This document shows, piece by piece, positions 54,364 through 63,177 of a stretch of DNA of 64,000 nucleotides (position 1 is the first letter of the stretch; each line of letters begins with the position of its first letter). The stretch is from AP-15 sp963733945 (GTDB taxonomy: Bacteria > Pseudomonadota > Alphaproteobacteria > ATCC43930 > CGMCC-115725). The notes under the pieces are model-generated. The model had not been told where the DNA came from. It ran no database searches and saw nothing but the letters and a program-made list of their open reading frames with translations. The stretch covers positions 248,001 to 312,000 of the forward strand of contig CAVTFD010000011.1 of NCBI GenBank assembly GCA_963733945.1, in the 5' to 3' direction. A program made the position numbers and the translations under genes.

Positions 54364-56229
54364 ATGAGCGATAGCTACGGGCGGTACGACGTCGTCGTGG
54401 TTGGCGGCGGGCATGCGGGGTGCGAGGCGGCCGCCGCCGCGGCGCGGTTGGGCGCGCGCACCTTGCTGCTGACCCACAAGCGGGCGACGATCGGCGAGAT
54501 GTCGTGCAATCCGGCTATCGGCGGGCTCGGCAAGGGCCATCTGGTGCGCGAGATCGACGCGCTCGACGGCGTCATGGCACGCGCGATCGACCGGGCCGGG
54601 ATCCAGTTCCGTATTCTGAACCGCAGCAAGGGCGCGGCTGTGCGCGGGCCGCGCGCGCAAGCCGACCGCAAGCTCTATCGCCGGGCGGTCGGCGAATTGC
54701 TGGCCGAAACTGCCGGCCTCGACATCGCCGAGGGCGCGGCCGAGGATCTGTCGCTCGATCGCGATGGCCGGATTTGCGGGGTTGTGCTCGGCGACGGCCG
54801 TGAGATCGCGGCGGGGCGGGTGGTGTTGACCACCGGCACTTTTCTCAATGGCCTGATCCACATCGGCGAGGAAAAGATCCCGGCCGGAAGGGTCGGCGAG
54901 CCGCCATCGCGCGGACTGGCGGAGACCCTCGCCCGCGCCGGGTTCGCCCTCGGCCGGCTCAAGACCGGCACCCCGCCCCGGCTCGATGGGAAAACGATCG
55001 GCTGGGCCGGGCTCGACAGCCAGCCGGGCGATGATCCACCGCCGCCGTTTTCGTTCATGACCGAGCGGATCACGACGCCGCAAATCGCTTGCTTCATCAC
55101 GACGACGACCCCAGAGACGCACGCGTTGATCCGCGCCAATCTCGAGCGCTCGCCGATGTATTCGGGCGACATCACCGGCATCGGGCCGCGCTATTGCCCT
55201 TCGATCGAGGACAAGATCGTCCGCTTTGCCGAGCGCCCGCGGCACCAGATCTTTCTCGAGCCGGAGGGGCTAGACGACGACACGATCTACCCAAACGGCA
55301 TCTCGACCTCGTTACCGCGCGACGTGCAGCAGGCAATGCTGCGAACCATCCCCGGGCTCGAACACGCGGTGATGCGGCGGCCGGGTTACGCGATCGAGTA
55401 TGATTTCGTCGATCCGCGGGAGCTTTATCCGAGCCTGGAGACCCGGCGGGTTCCCGGCCTCTATTTCGCGGGTCAGATCAATGGCACGACCGGCTATGAA
55501 GAGGCGGCGGCGCAAGGGCTCATCGCCGGGCTCAACGCGGCACTCGCGGCGTCGGGGGCTGAGCCGCTCGTGCTCGACCGCGCCGACGCCTATATCGGCG
55601 TCTTAATCGACGACCTCGTCACCCGCGGCGCCAGCGAGCCGTATAGGATGTTCACCTCGCGCGCCGAGTACCGGCTGGTCCTCCGCGCCGACAACGCCGA
55701 TCAGCGGCTAACCCCGATTGGGGTGGGCCTCGGCTGCGTCGCTTCCCTGCGCGCGGAACGCTTCGCCGCAAAGATGGCGGCGCTCGGCGAAGCCCGCGAT
55801 CGGCTGACCCGGCTGCAGATGACGCCGCCGGCGCTGAAGCGCCACGGGATCGTTGTTAACGAGGATGGCATCAGTCGTAGCGCCGGGGAGCTGCTCGCCT
55901 ACCCCGGGGTCGATCTCGGCCGGCTGGCGGCTATCTGGCCCGACCTCGCCGGTCTGAAACCGGAAATCGCCGAGCAGGTCGAGATCGATGCGCGCTATGC
56001 CGGCTATCTCGAACGCCAGGAGCGCGACATCGCCGCATTCCGCCGTGACGAGGCGTTGCTGTTGCCGCCGGATCTCGATTACGCGACGGTGGGCAGCCTG
56101 TCGCGGGAAATCTGCGACAAGCTCGCTGTGGCTCGGCCGGCAACCTTGGGCTCGGCCGCGCGGATTTCGGGGGTGACCCCGGCGGCGCTGGTCGCGCTGT
56201 TGAAGCATGTGAGGCGGCGTGCGGCATGA
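54364..56229 (+). CDS. mnmG: tRNA uridine-5-carboxymethylaminomethyl enzyme MnmG (GidA)
   Basis: FAD-dependent partner of MnmE for cmnm5U34 modification. It has 621 residues, full length. The dinucleotide-binding site is VVVGGGHAGCEAA; other marks are SCNPAIGGLGKGHLVREID, GTFLNGLIHIGEEKIPAGR, GLAETLARAGFALGRLKTGTPPRL (part), YCPSIEDKI, and NGTTGYEEAAAQGL. The C-terminal helical region (YAGYLERQERDI) binds tRNA and MnmE. It overlaps rsmG by 11 bases in the order mnmG-rsmG-parA-parB. Confidence 0.97.
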   Translation: MSDSYGRYDVVVVGGGHAGCEAAAAAARLGARTLLLTHKRATIGEMSCNPAIGGLGKGHLVREIDALDGVMARAIDRAGIQFRILNRSKGAAVRGPRAQADRKLYRRAVGELLAETAGLDIAEGAAEDLSLDRDGRICGVVLGDGREIAAGRVVLTTGTFLNGLIHIGEEKIPAGRVGEPPSRGLAETLARAGFALGRLKTGTPPRLDGKTIGWAGLDSQPGDDPPPPFSFMTERITTPQIACFITTTTPETHALIRANLERSPMYSGDITGIGPRYCPSIEDKIVRFAERPRHQIFLEPEGLDDDTIYPNGISTSLPRDVQQAMLRTIPGLEHAVMRRPGYAIEYDFVDPRELYPSLETRRVPGLYFAGQINGTTGYEEAAAQGLIAGLNAALAASGAEPLVLDRADAYIGVLIDDLVTRGASEPYRMFTSRAEYRLVLRADNADQRLTPIGVGLGCVASLRAERFAAKMAALGEARDRLTRLQMTPPALKRHGIVVNEDGISRSAGELLAYPGVDLGRLAAIWPDLAGLKPEIAEQVEIDARYAGYLERQERDIAAFRRDEALLLPPDLDYATVGSLSREICDKLAVARPATLGSAARISGVTPAALVALLKHVRRRAA

Positions 56230-56860
56230 TAATTCGCCACCGCTGAGCACGCAAGGCTTCGCCGAGATCTTCCCTGTTTCACGTGAAACACTGGCACGCC
56301 TCGAGGCCTACGCGGATTTGCTGACCCGATGGTCGGCGCAAATCAATCTCGTCGGCCGGGACACGATCGCCGATCTGTGGCGGCGCCACTTTCTGGATTC
56401 GGCGCAGCTGCGGCCGTTCGTGCCCGACGGTGCGCAAAGCCTGATTGATCTCGGTGCCGGCGCCGGGTTTCCCGGCTTGGTGCTGGCGATTCTCGGCGTG
56501 CCCGATGTCGAGCTGGTCGAGGCGGATTCGCGCAAAGCGGCGTTTCTGCGCGAGGCGGCGCGCGTGACCGAGGCGTCTGTGACAATCCGCCCCTGTCGCG
56601 TCGCTGCCGTGCCGCTGCACTTGGTCGGTGTCGTGACCGCGCGGGCATTGGCGCCGCTCGACCGGCTGCTCGATCTCGCCCAGCCATTTCTGGGGCCCGA
56701 CACGGTCTGCCTGTTTCTCAAGGGCGAGCGGGCGGGGGAGGAATTGACCCTCGCGCGCAAACGCTGGACAATGACCGTGGTACTGCACAACAGCATAGCC
56801 GATCCGCGGGGGGTCGTTCTGCGCTTGCATCAAGTCGTCTGTGAGCCTCACGACGGTTGA
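56219..56860 (+). CDS. rsmG: 16S rRNA (guanine527-N7) methyltransferase RsmG (GidB)
   Basis: Methylates G527 of 16S rRNA. 213 residues; the SAM site is LIDLGAGAGFPGLVLAI, preceded by LLTRWSAQINLVGRDTI and LWRRHFLDSAQL, followed by ARALAPLDRLLDLA. The GTG start overlaps the mnmG stop. A perfect parS site is embedded in codons near residues 19-24 (PVSRETLA), so part of the N-terminus is dictated by the site. Confidence 0.95.
   Translation: MRHDNSPPLSTQGFAEIFPVSRETLARLEAYADLLTRWSAQINLVGRDTIADLWRRHFLDSAQLRPFVPDGAQSLIDLGAGAGFPGLVLAILGVPDVELVEADSRKAAFLREAARVTEASVTIRPCRVAAVPLHLVGVVTARALAPLDRLLDLAQPFLGPDTVCLFLKGERAGEELTLARKRWTMTVVLHNSIADPRGVVLRLHQVVCEPHDG
56275..56290. other. parS: parS site (copy 3, perfect palindrome, inside rsmG)
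   Basis: TGTTTCACGTGAAACA is a perfect match to the 16-base ParB-binding consensus. It lies within the rsmG coding sequence, 1.4 kb upstream of parB. A parS in this place is common in bacteria. Confidence 0.96.
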
Positions 56861-57671
56861 GGCCCAGCCGGAGTCGCGTTCGGTTGCGTATCGCGCCCGG
56901 ATCGTCGCCGTCGCCAATCAAAAGGGCGGGGTCGGGAAGACTACCACCGCAATCAATCTGGCGACGGCGCTGGCCGCGGCAGGCCATCGCGTTCTGGTCA
57001 TCGATCTCGACCCGCAAGGGAACGCCAGCACCGGGCTCGGCATCCCCCGCCGGGCACGCCGGGTGACTAGCTACGAGCTGATCCTCGGCGAGGCCGAACT
57101 GGCTGACGCCGTTCTCGGAACCGAGATTCCGGGTCTGTCGATCATCCCGGCCTCGGACGATCTGAGCGGCGTCGAGTTCGAGTTCATGACCCGTGAGCGC
57201 CGTGAGTTCTTGCTGAGCCGGGCGATTCGCAGCCGGGTGCGCGATTACGACGAGGTGCTGATCGATTGTCCGCCATCGCTGAATCTGCTGACGATCAACG
57301 CCCTCGTTGCCGCCGATCGGGCGCTGGTGCCAATGCAGTGCGAATTTTATGCGCTCGAAGGGTTGAGCCAGCTGATGCGCACGATTGAACGAGTGCAGCG
57401 GGCCTTGAACCCGCGCCTCGAACTGCAGGGCGTGGTGCTGACGATGTACGACCGGCGCAATAATCTGTGCGATCTCGTCGCTCTCGACGTGCGCGAGCAT
57501 CTCGGCGCCAAGGTCTTCAATACCGTGATCCCGCGCAATGTGCGGGTTTCCGAGGCGCCATCGCACGGCAAGCCGGTGCTGATCTACGACCATCGCTGCG
57601 CCGGCGCCCAGGCCTATATCCAGCTCGCGGCCGAATTGTTACGCCGCGCCGCGCCCGGCATGCCGCAATGA
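56841..57671 (+). CDS. parA: Chromosome-partitioning ATPase ParA (Soj)
   Basis: ATPase that moves ParB-parS complexes. 276 residues. Deviant Walker A KGGVGKTTTAINLA, Walker A' motif VLIDCPPSLNLLTINAL (with the catalytic Asp), VLTMYDRRNNL and NVRVSEAPSHGKPVLIYD, all typical of chromosomal ParA. The GTG start overlaps the rsmG end by 20 bases; MSLTTVEAQPESRSVAYRAR is a short variable leader. Confidence 0.96.
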   Translation: MSLTTVEAQPESRSVAYRARIVAVANQKGGVGKTTTAINLATALAAAGHRVLVIDLDPQGNASTGLGIPRRARRVTSYELILGEAELADAVLGTEIPGLSIIPASDDLSGVEFEFMTRERREFLLSRAIRSRVRDYDEVLIDCPPSLNLLTINALVAADRALVPMQCEFYALEGLSQLMRTIERVQRALNPRLELQGVVLTMYDRRNNLCDLVALDVREHLGAKVFNTVIPRNVRVSEAPSHGKPVLIYDHRCAGAQAYIQLAAELLRRAAPGMPQ

Positions 57672-58528
57672 GCGACCGGATCAAGCGGCGCCCGCTCGGC
57701 CGCGGCCTCGCCGCCTTGTTCGGCGAGACCGAGACCGATGCGACACCGGACCCTGGCGCTCAACGGCGCGTTCCGATCGAGCTGATCAGGCCCGGGAGTT
57801 TGCAGCCGCGTCGACGCTTCGACGAGGCCGAGCTCGAGGCGCTCGCCCAGTCGATCCGCGAAAAGGGCGTGCTGCAGCCGCTGCTGGTGCGTGCTGTCGT
57901 CGATGACGATGCCGCCTTCGAACTGGTCGCCGGCGAGCGCCGCTGGCGCGCCGCGCAGCGCGCCGGACTCCATGAAGTACCCGTGATCGTGCGGTCGCTC
58001 GGCGATTCCGAAGTGCTCGAGATCGCGCTCGTCGAGAACCTTCAGCGCGAAGATCTATCACCACTCGAAGAAGCCGAAGCCTACAGCCGGCTGATCGCGG
58101 AGTTTGGCCGCACTCAGGCGAGGCTTGCCGAAGCCGTCGGTAAAAGCCGCAGCCACATCGCCAACACGGTGCGACTGCTTTCGTTGCCGGCCCCGGTGCG
58201 CCAGCGGCTCGACGAGGGCGAGCTGTCGGCCGGCCATGCGCGGGCGCTCCTCGCCGGCGCCGACCCCGGGGCACTCGCCGAAGAGGTTGTACGCCGCGGA
58301 CTCAATGTTCGCGCTACCGAGCGCCTCGTGCAGCGCCGCATACAAGCAACGCAGGGGCGACGCCCGCGGGTTCGCGACGCCGATACGCTCACCCTCGAGC
58401 GCGACCTCGGAGCCTATCTCGGGCTGCGCGTTACTCTCGACCCGAAGGCTCGCGGCGGAGCTCTAACCTTGCATTACGCGAGCCTCGATCAGCTCGACCA
58501 GGTATTGCGCCTACTGCGCCGGGGATAA
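57668..58528 (+). CDS. parB: Chromosome-partitioning protein ParB (Spo0J)
   Basis: Binds parS and spreads; CTPase family. 286 residues. It starts RRPLGRGLAALFGE, has LQPRRRFDEAELEALAQSI, the CTP-binding box ELVAGERRWRAAQRAGL and ALVENLQREDLSPLEEAEAY, and the helix-turn-helix EAVGKSRSHIANTVRLL. The C-terminal dimerisation helix is DQLDQVLRLLRR. The ATG overlaps the parA stop (ATGA). Confidence 0.97.
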   Translation: MSDRIKRRPLGRGLAALFGETETDATPDPGAQRRVPIELIRPGSLQPRRRFDEAELEALAQSIREKGVLQPLLVRAVVDDDAAFELVAGERRWRAAQRAGLHEVPVIVRSLGDSEVLEIALVENLQREDLSPLEEAEAYSRLIAEFGRTQARLAEAVGKSRSHIANTVRLLSLPAPVRQRLDEGELSAGHARALLAGADPGALAEEVVRRGLNVRATERLVQRRIQATQGRRPRVRDADTLTLERDLGAYLGLRVTLDPKARGGALTLHYASLDQLDQVLRLLRRG

Positions 58529-58537
58529 ACCCCGGAA

Positions 58538-59008
58538 CTACCCGGCAAGGCCGTTGAATGCGGTCGCCAAGGGCTTCGGGCCGTGCCCATTGACCGCTGC
58601 GGCTTGCGGCTCGTGAGCACAAGCATCCGTGCAAACATGGATGGCGCCGCCAGCTGCTAGGGCCGCTGGGGGGTGCCGACGATCATCGTCGGATACGAGC
58701 CAGACTACCCGCCAACCTTCGGAAGCAAGTTTGCGCGCGCGGGCGATCGCGGGGGATTTTGCCGGGGCGCAATCGCTGTCGGACGCGACCGGCTCGACAA
58801 AGGCGCCGTGCGGGACCAAGGCCAGTATCCTCGGATCGACGTCATCGTCATGGAGAACCGAATCGGCCGCCGCCAGCGCTGCGCGCGCCGACTGGGCAAG
58901 CAAGTGAGCGTGTGCGGGATCCGAGCGAATTAGAAAGATGCAACCGCAAGCCGCTGTACCCGGCGAAACCGGTGACGAAGCCGAAGGCGCTGAAAGCCGC
59001 GACTCCAT
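58538..59008 (-). CDS. SUMT-like (tetrapyrrole methylase N-terminal) fragment protein
   Basis: A 156-residue protein whose start ATG 59008 has a perfect AAGGAGGAATCA. From about 20 on, CGCIFLIRSDPAHAHLLAQ, ALAAADSVLHDDDVDPRILALV and LASEGWRVVWLVSDDD mimic the N-terminal strand-helix order of uroporphyrinogen-III methyltransferases (GxVxLVGAGPGDPxLLT, ADVVLYDxLV, GxxVVRLxGGDP), but the glycine-rich catalytic motifs are missing. It is either a degenerate, non-catalytic relative or a decaying gene. Convergent with parB (stops 9 bases apart). Confidence 0.6.
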   Translation of the reverse strand: MESRLSAPSASSPVSPGTAACGCIFLIRSDPAHAHLLAQSARAALAAADSVLHDDDVDPRILALVPHGAFVEPVASDSDCAPAKSPAIARARKLASEGWRVVWLVSDDDRRHPPAALAAGGAIHVCTDACAHEPQAAAVNGHGPKPLATAFNGLAG

Positions 59009-59233
59009 TGATTCCTCCTTATGACGCCCGGGGCTACGGGCCAGCGCTGAGCTGGCCGCCGGCCCGATGCCTTCCCCGGCGCCATAACAATTGAGCGCAA
59101 AATCAATGTCAATGGCCGATATTAAACGTAATATACATGTGGTAAACAGATGCCGTTCTTGCTCCATCGCCCGTCTGGGTTAAGCTCGCGGCCGTGGACT
59201 ACCGGCCGCTGGATCGGGGATGGCCTTTCGAGA

Positions 59234-59596
59234 ATGTCCGTCGTTTTTAAGCAATTCCCGGCACGACCGGGTACCTGCGCCGTCATTGCCTCGGCCCTGT
59301 TGCTTGCCGCCGCCGCTGCAGCGCAACCGCCGCCTAACGCCGACCCCGCGCTGGCGCCGTGGTTCCGCAGCCTGCAGCAGCCCGGCACGAAGATCTCATG
59401 CTGTTCGTTGGCGGATTGTCGCGCGACCGAATACCGGATCAGGGCAGACCATTACGAGGCGATGGTCGCCGGGAACTGGCTCTCGGTGCCCCCAGAAAAG
59501 ATTTTGCACCGAACCGACAATCCGACGGGTCATGCCATCGTATGTTGGACCCCGCAACGCGGGATCATGTGCTTTGTGCGGGCGACCAAATCCTGA
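59234..59596 (+). CDS. Secreted small Cys-rich protein
   Basis: A 120-residue protein with a signal peptide (CAVIASALLLAAAAAAQPPP) and a mature part with ISCCSLADCRATEYRIR, TGHAIVCWTPQRGIMCFV. The SCCSLADC motif with an adjacent W/R-rich domain occurs in uncharacterised alphaproteobacterial secreted proteins, as I recall. Start at ATG 59234 is not well supported by a ribosome-binding site; an upstream ATG at 59150 gives a longer leader. Confidence 0.65.
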   Translation: MSVVFKQFPARPGTCAVIASALLLAAAAAAQPPPNADPALAPWFRSLQQPGTKISCCSLADCRATEYRIRADHYEAMVAGNWLSVPPEKILHRTDNPTGHAIVCWTPQRGIMCFVRATKS

Positions 59597-59624
59597 GCGT
59601 GCGCCAGTTAGCCCTCGCCACGGT

Positions 59625-60830
59625 TCACGGCGTACCGGGCGCCGGGCCCGCTCCGCCGCCGCGCAAGCTGCCACGGCCCGGCACCCCGGAGGGCCGTGCC
59701 GGTGTCGAGGAGCCGCCGGGCTGAGTGGTCGGTAGTGGCGGTGGCTCGGCGCCAAATAGCGGTACGTTCGCCAACCGGCTGGTTTCACCGGGACTGGCTT
59801 CCGCTGGCCGTATCAAGGCCTCGAGCTGCCGGTCACTGAGCGCGACCCCGTAATACAATTGGTAGAATTCACGCGCATTTGTGCGCAAATCTTCTTGATA
59901 AAGGTCCGGATAAAAGAGATTTGACAGCCAATATAGTCCGATGGCCCGGTTGACCCCTGGCGGGCCGTCGATCCACCCAAACGGGTCGGCCGGCGCCAGG
60001 TAGACCCGCTTGCTGCGGACCGCTGCCAGCCCGCGCCACTGCGGATCGCGCAACAGCGCATTATAAAAGCTGCGCTCTTGCGCCACGATGATCTGCGGAT
60101 TCCACGAAAATATCTGAGCGCGCGTAACCCGGATAAGCCCGCCACGGCCGAGGCCGGCCGCCACATTGATGACGCCGGCCTGGTCGACATTGCTGATGGC
60201 CGGGGAGCCGGGGAGACCGGTTTCGAGCCCGTCGCTCCCGCGGCCGTAATAGACCAGCGGCCGGTCTATGGCAGAGCTGATCAGCAGCTGCCCGCGCAGC
60301 CCTTCGATCGCATGGTAGGCATAGCTGGCGACAGCGAGGCCGTGATCGCCCGCCCCAACGATCGGGCCGACCTGGCGGAGCATCTCCGGCATCTGCTGGA
60401 TGCTGTCGTCGAGAAGGATATAGGGAACTCCGGTCTGTTGCTGAATGCGATCAGCGAGCATCACCGTCGACGGTGACAGCACGCCGTAACCAATGATCAA
60501 ATCGGGATGCAGCCGCTGCACATCGGCTGCTGTGGCCGTCGGAGTCGACCCGCCCAATTGTCCGATGACGGGAAGCCGCGCAAAATTTGCCGGCAACAGG
60601 TTCCGCTGCGCGCGCGATAGCGGCTCCGTCCAGCCGATCAACTTGTTTGGTACCAGCGCAAAGACAAAGACTGCTGAAGCCGGTCCGGCGGGCATGATCC
60701 GCTCAACCTGGTCCGGCAGCATCACCCGGCGTCCGGCCGCGTCGGTGAACACCGCCGCGCCCGCAGGTGCCGAGACGAGCAGGAATGTCAGCAGAACGGC
60801 AATCCGCACTACGAGCGAACGAAGCGGCAT
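59625..60830 (-). CDS. Periplasmic binding protein, iron-siderophore / cobalamin type (ABC transport)
   Basis: A 401-residue substrate-binding protein of the class III (Fe3+-siderophore/B12) fold. It has a signal peptide (MPLRSLVVRIAVLLTFLLVSA...). Features: VFTDAAGRRVMLPDQVERI, AALVPN-like IGWTEPL, LHPDLIIGYG, and VYLAPADPFGWIDGPPG. The C-terminus has a Pro/Gly/Ser-rich tail of about 50 residues, which is unusual for the family. No permease or ATPase lies adjacent, so its partners are elsewhere. Confidence 0.85.
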   Translation of the reverse strand: MPLRSLVVRIAVLLTFLLVSAPAGAAVFTDAAGRRVMLPDQVERIMPAGPASAVFVFALVPNKLIGWTEPLSRAQRNLLPANFARLPVIGQLGGSTPTATAADVQRLHPDLIIGYGVLSPSTVMLADRIQQQTGVPYILLDDSIQQMPEMLRQVGPIVGAGDHGLAVASYAYHAIEGLRGQLLISSAIDRPLVYYGRGSDGLETGLPGSPAISNVDQAGVINVAAGLGRGGLIRVTRAQIFSWNPQIIVAQERSFYNALLRDPQWRGLAAVRSKRVYLAPADPFGWIDGPPGVNRAIGLYWLSNLFYPDLYQEDLRTNAREFYQLYYGVALSDRQLEALIRPAEASPGETSRLANVPLFGAEPPPLPTTQPGGSSTPARPSGVPGRGSLRGGGAGPAPGTP

Positions 60831-60986
60831 CTGCGTACTCGATATTCTCTTAATGGCGGCGGCGACTATAGCGGCGCCGATCCGGGTGGCAAGCACCAGC
60901 CGGTGCGGTGCAGTTGGCGCGTGATGCCGCCTTCACCGGGTCGGTGCGGGGAGTAGACTGACACTCGCCATATTGGGAGGCATCTT

Positions 60987-61805
60987 ATGCGTGGCGATGT
61001 CGGCAGGGACGAGCCGGGCGAGGTGCCGGCCGGTGATCCCCACCGCCGGCCGATCGTGCGTCTCGATCCCTACCGCTGGCGGCTGTCAGGCAGCTTCGCC
61101 GCGCATCTGTTCAAGGCCACGACGCAGCAGCACCATCGGGCGCTCGCTCCGACGATCGCGCGCATGGTGCCCCGTGCGGCTGTCGTCTTCGATGTTGGCG
61201 CGCATTCCGGCCAATACACCAAGTTGTTTGCGCGCGCCGCGTTCGCCGGTCGAGTTTACGCGTTCGAGCCTGGAAGCTACGCCCGCGCGATCCTGCGTGT
61301 TGTCGTATGGCTGCATCGGCTCGGCAATGTCGCGGTGCTGCCGATGGCGCTCGGCGCCCAATGCGGGGTCGGGACCTTGAGCGTGCCGGTCAAGCGCAGC
61401 GGCAGCTACGGGTTCGGGCTGTCGCATTTGGGCGCGCCGCAGGAGCGCTGGGCAGCGGTGGCGCAGGAGCTGGTGGCGCTGACTACTATCGACACAGTCG
61501 CGGCGGCGCTCGCTCTCGATCGCGTTGATTTGATCAAGGCCGACATCGAGGGCTGGGAGCTTTCACTACTGCGCGGCGCGGAAGACACCTTGCGCCGATT
61601 TCACCCCTGCCTGCTGATCGAGCTGTCCGGCGCGCATCTGACCCGTGCCGGCGGAACCCTTGACGCCGCCTTCGCATTTCTGGCCGGGCTCGGATACGCC
61701 GCCTTCGAACTCGCACCGGGTGGCAGCCTGGTTCCGGTTTCGACGCCGCATGACGGCGATTTCTGGTTCATTTCGGGCGACGACCGGGCACGCGGTATGC
61801 TCTAA
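60987..61805 (+). CDS. FkbM family methyltransferase
   Basis: SAM-dependent methyltransferase of 272 residues. SAM-binding VVFDVGAHSGQYTKLFA, then VYAFEPGSYARA, then VDLIKADIEGWELSLLRGA (FkbM signature D-x-E-G) and FHPCLLIELSG. The ATG 60987 follows GGAGGCATCTT. Members methylate sugars, polyketides or other small groups; substrate unknown here. Confidence 0.88.
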   Translation: MRGDVGRDEPGEVPAGDPHRRPIVRLDPYRWRLSGSFAAHLFKATTQQHHRALAPTIARMVPRAAVVFDVGAHSGQYTKLFARAAFAGRVYAFEPGSYARAILRVVVWLHRLGNVAVLPMALGAQCGVGTLSVPVKRSGSYGFGLSHLGAPQERWAAVAQELVALTTIDTVAAALALDRVDLIKADIEGWELSLLRGAEDTLRRFHPCLLIELSGAHLTRAGGTLDAAFAFLAGLGYAAFELAPGGSLVPVSTPHDGDFWFISGDDRARGML

Positions 61806-61844
61806 GTTCCGCGTGTTCCGGTTGACTTGCTACAGGAGCCCGGC

Positions 61845-63036
61845 ATGACCCGACCGTTCGAGGGCATTCGCATCATCGACGTCACCCATGTACTGGCTGG
61901 CCCGTTCGCGGTTTATCAGCTCGCCGTGCTCGGCGCCGATGTGATCAAAGTCGAGCATCCCGACGATCCCGACCAAAGCCGTGACGGCGGTACTGACCGT
62001 GCCCTGAACCGTCAGCACATGGGCACATCGTTCCTGACTCAGGGTTCGAACAAGCGCTCCATCACGCTTAATCTCAAGACCGAACCGGGCCGTGAGATCC
62101 TCAAGCGGCTCCTCGCTGCTGCCGACGTGTTGGTCGAAAATTTCCGGCCGGGCGCGTTCGAAGCGTTGGGGCTCGGCTATGCGGCTATGAGTGCGATCAA
62201 CCCGCGACTGATCTATTGCTCGATCTCCGCGTTCGGCCAGGACGGCCCGCGCCGCGAGCAGACCGCCTATGACCACGTCATTCAGGCGACCTCCGGCTTA
62301 ATGGCGATGACCGGCACCGAGGAGGTCAATCCAATCAAGTTCGGAGCCCCGGCGGTCGATTACGCGACTGGGACGATGGGGGCCTTTGCGCTCGCCAGCG
62401 CGTTGTTCCAGCGCGAGCGGACTGGAAAGGGGCAGCATATCGACCTCGCCATGGTTGGCGTCGCGATGATGCTGATGGGCTCGCACCTGACCGGCTACAT
62501 GCGCACCGGCGCTGAGCCGCGCCCGCACGGCAACAAGCAGCCCTTCGCCACCAATAGCTGCTTACGAAGCCAAGGACGGGCTGCTGATGATCGGCGCCAG
62601 CAATCTCGGGCAGCAGCGCCGCTTGTGGACGGTGCTGGAGCGGCCCGACATGATCAAGCATGACAATGAGGCGCGCGAGACCGACCGCGCGCGCGAAGCA
62701 GCCGTGCTCGCCGATATCATCAAAACGCGCACCGCAGACGAGTGGGAGGTTTATCTACAGGCAAGGCATGTTCCGGCGGCGCGGGTGCGAACGATGGCCG
62801 AGGCGGTGGCCGACCCGCATTTCAAAACCCGAGGCGTGTTTCACCAACACGCCTCGGTTCCCGGAATCGACGGTCCATTCGGGGTGCCGCTGGCCGCCTT
62901 CAAATTCGCTCATGGCGGCCCCAGCATCGAGACGCCGCCACCTGAATTCGGCGCCGACACCGACGCGGTGCTCGCCCAGCACGGCTACGATGCGGAGGAG
63001 ATCGCCGCGTTCCGCCGCGACCGGGTGATCGGCTGA
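61845..63036 (+). pseudogene. CaiB/BaiF-type CoA-transferase family protein (single-base insertion)
   Basis: A class III CoA-transferase of about 396 residues. N-terminal part: IRIIDVTHVLAGPFAVYQLA, GADVIKVEHPDDPDQSRD (catalytic Asp region expected around YDHVIQATSGLMAMTG), GSNKRSITLNLKTEPGRE. An extra base at 62562 shifts the frame after KQPFATNSC; beyond it the family sequence continues YEAKDGLLMIGASNLGQQRRLW to a TGA at 63036. Removing that base gives the full-length protein. Start ATG 61845 follows CAGGAG. Confidence 0.85.
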
Positions 63037-63094
63037 AAGCGGGCCCGAAGCAGGGCCCCGTTTTCGAGGTTCAAACCCCACGGAACTCCGTTTT

Positions 63095-63177
63095 GGCCGG
63101 GCTTAGCCCGGCCGTCCACGTCTTTTCGTCCCGACATCCGCGAGTGAAGAAGTGGACCCCCGGGTCGAGCCCGGGGG
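63095..63177. repeat. Palindromic repeat pair of the same type as in mnmE
   Basis: GGCCGGGC-TTA-GCCCGGCC (63095-63113) and CCCCCGGG-TCGAG-CCCGGGGG (63157-63177) are perfect palindromes. Each has GTCCAC (63114-63119) or its inverse GTGGAC (63152-63157) alongside, so the pair forms a larger inverted structure. The wording resembles the two arms inserted in mnmE. Confidence 0.75.

Noticed and set aside
63060..63085. GAGGTTCAAACCCCAC, resembling a tRNA T-arm
   Set aside because: No cloverleaf could be drawn from upstream sequence; the acceptor, D and anticodon arms are missing.
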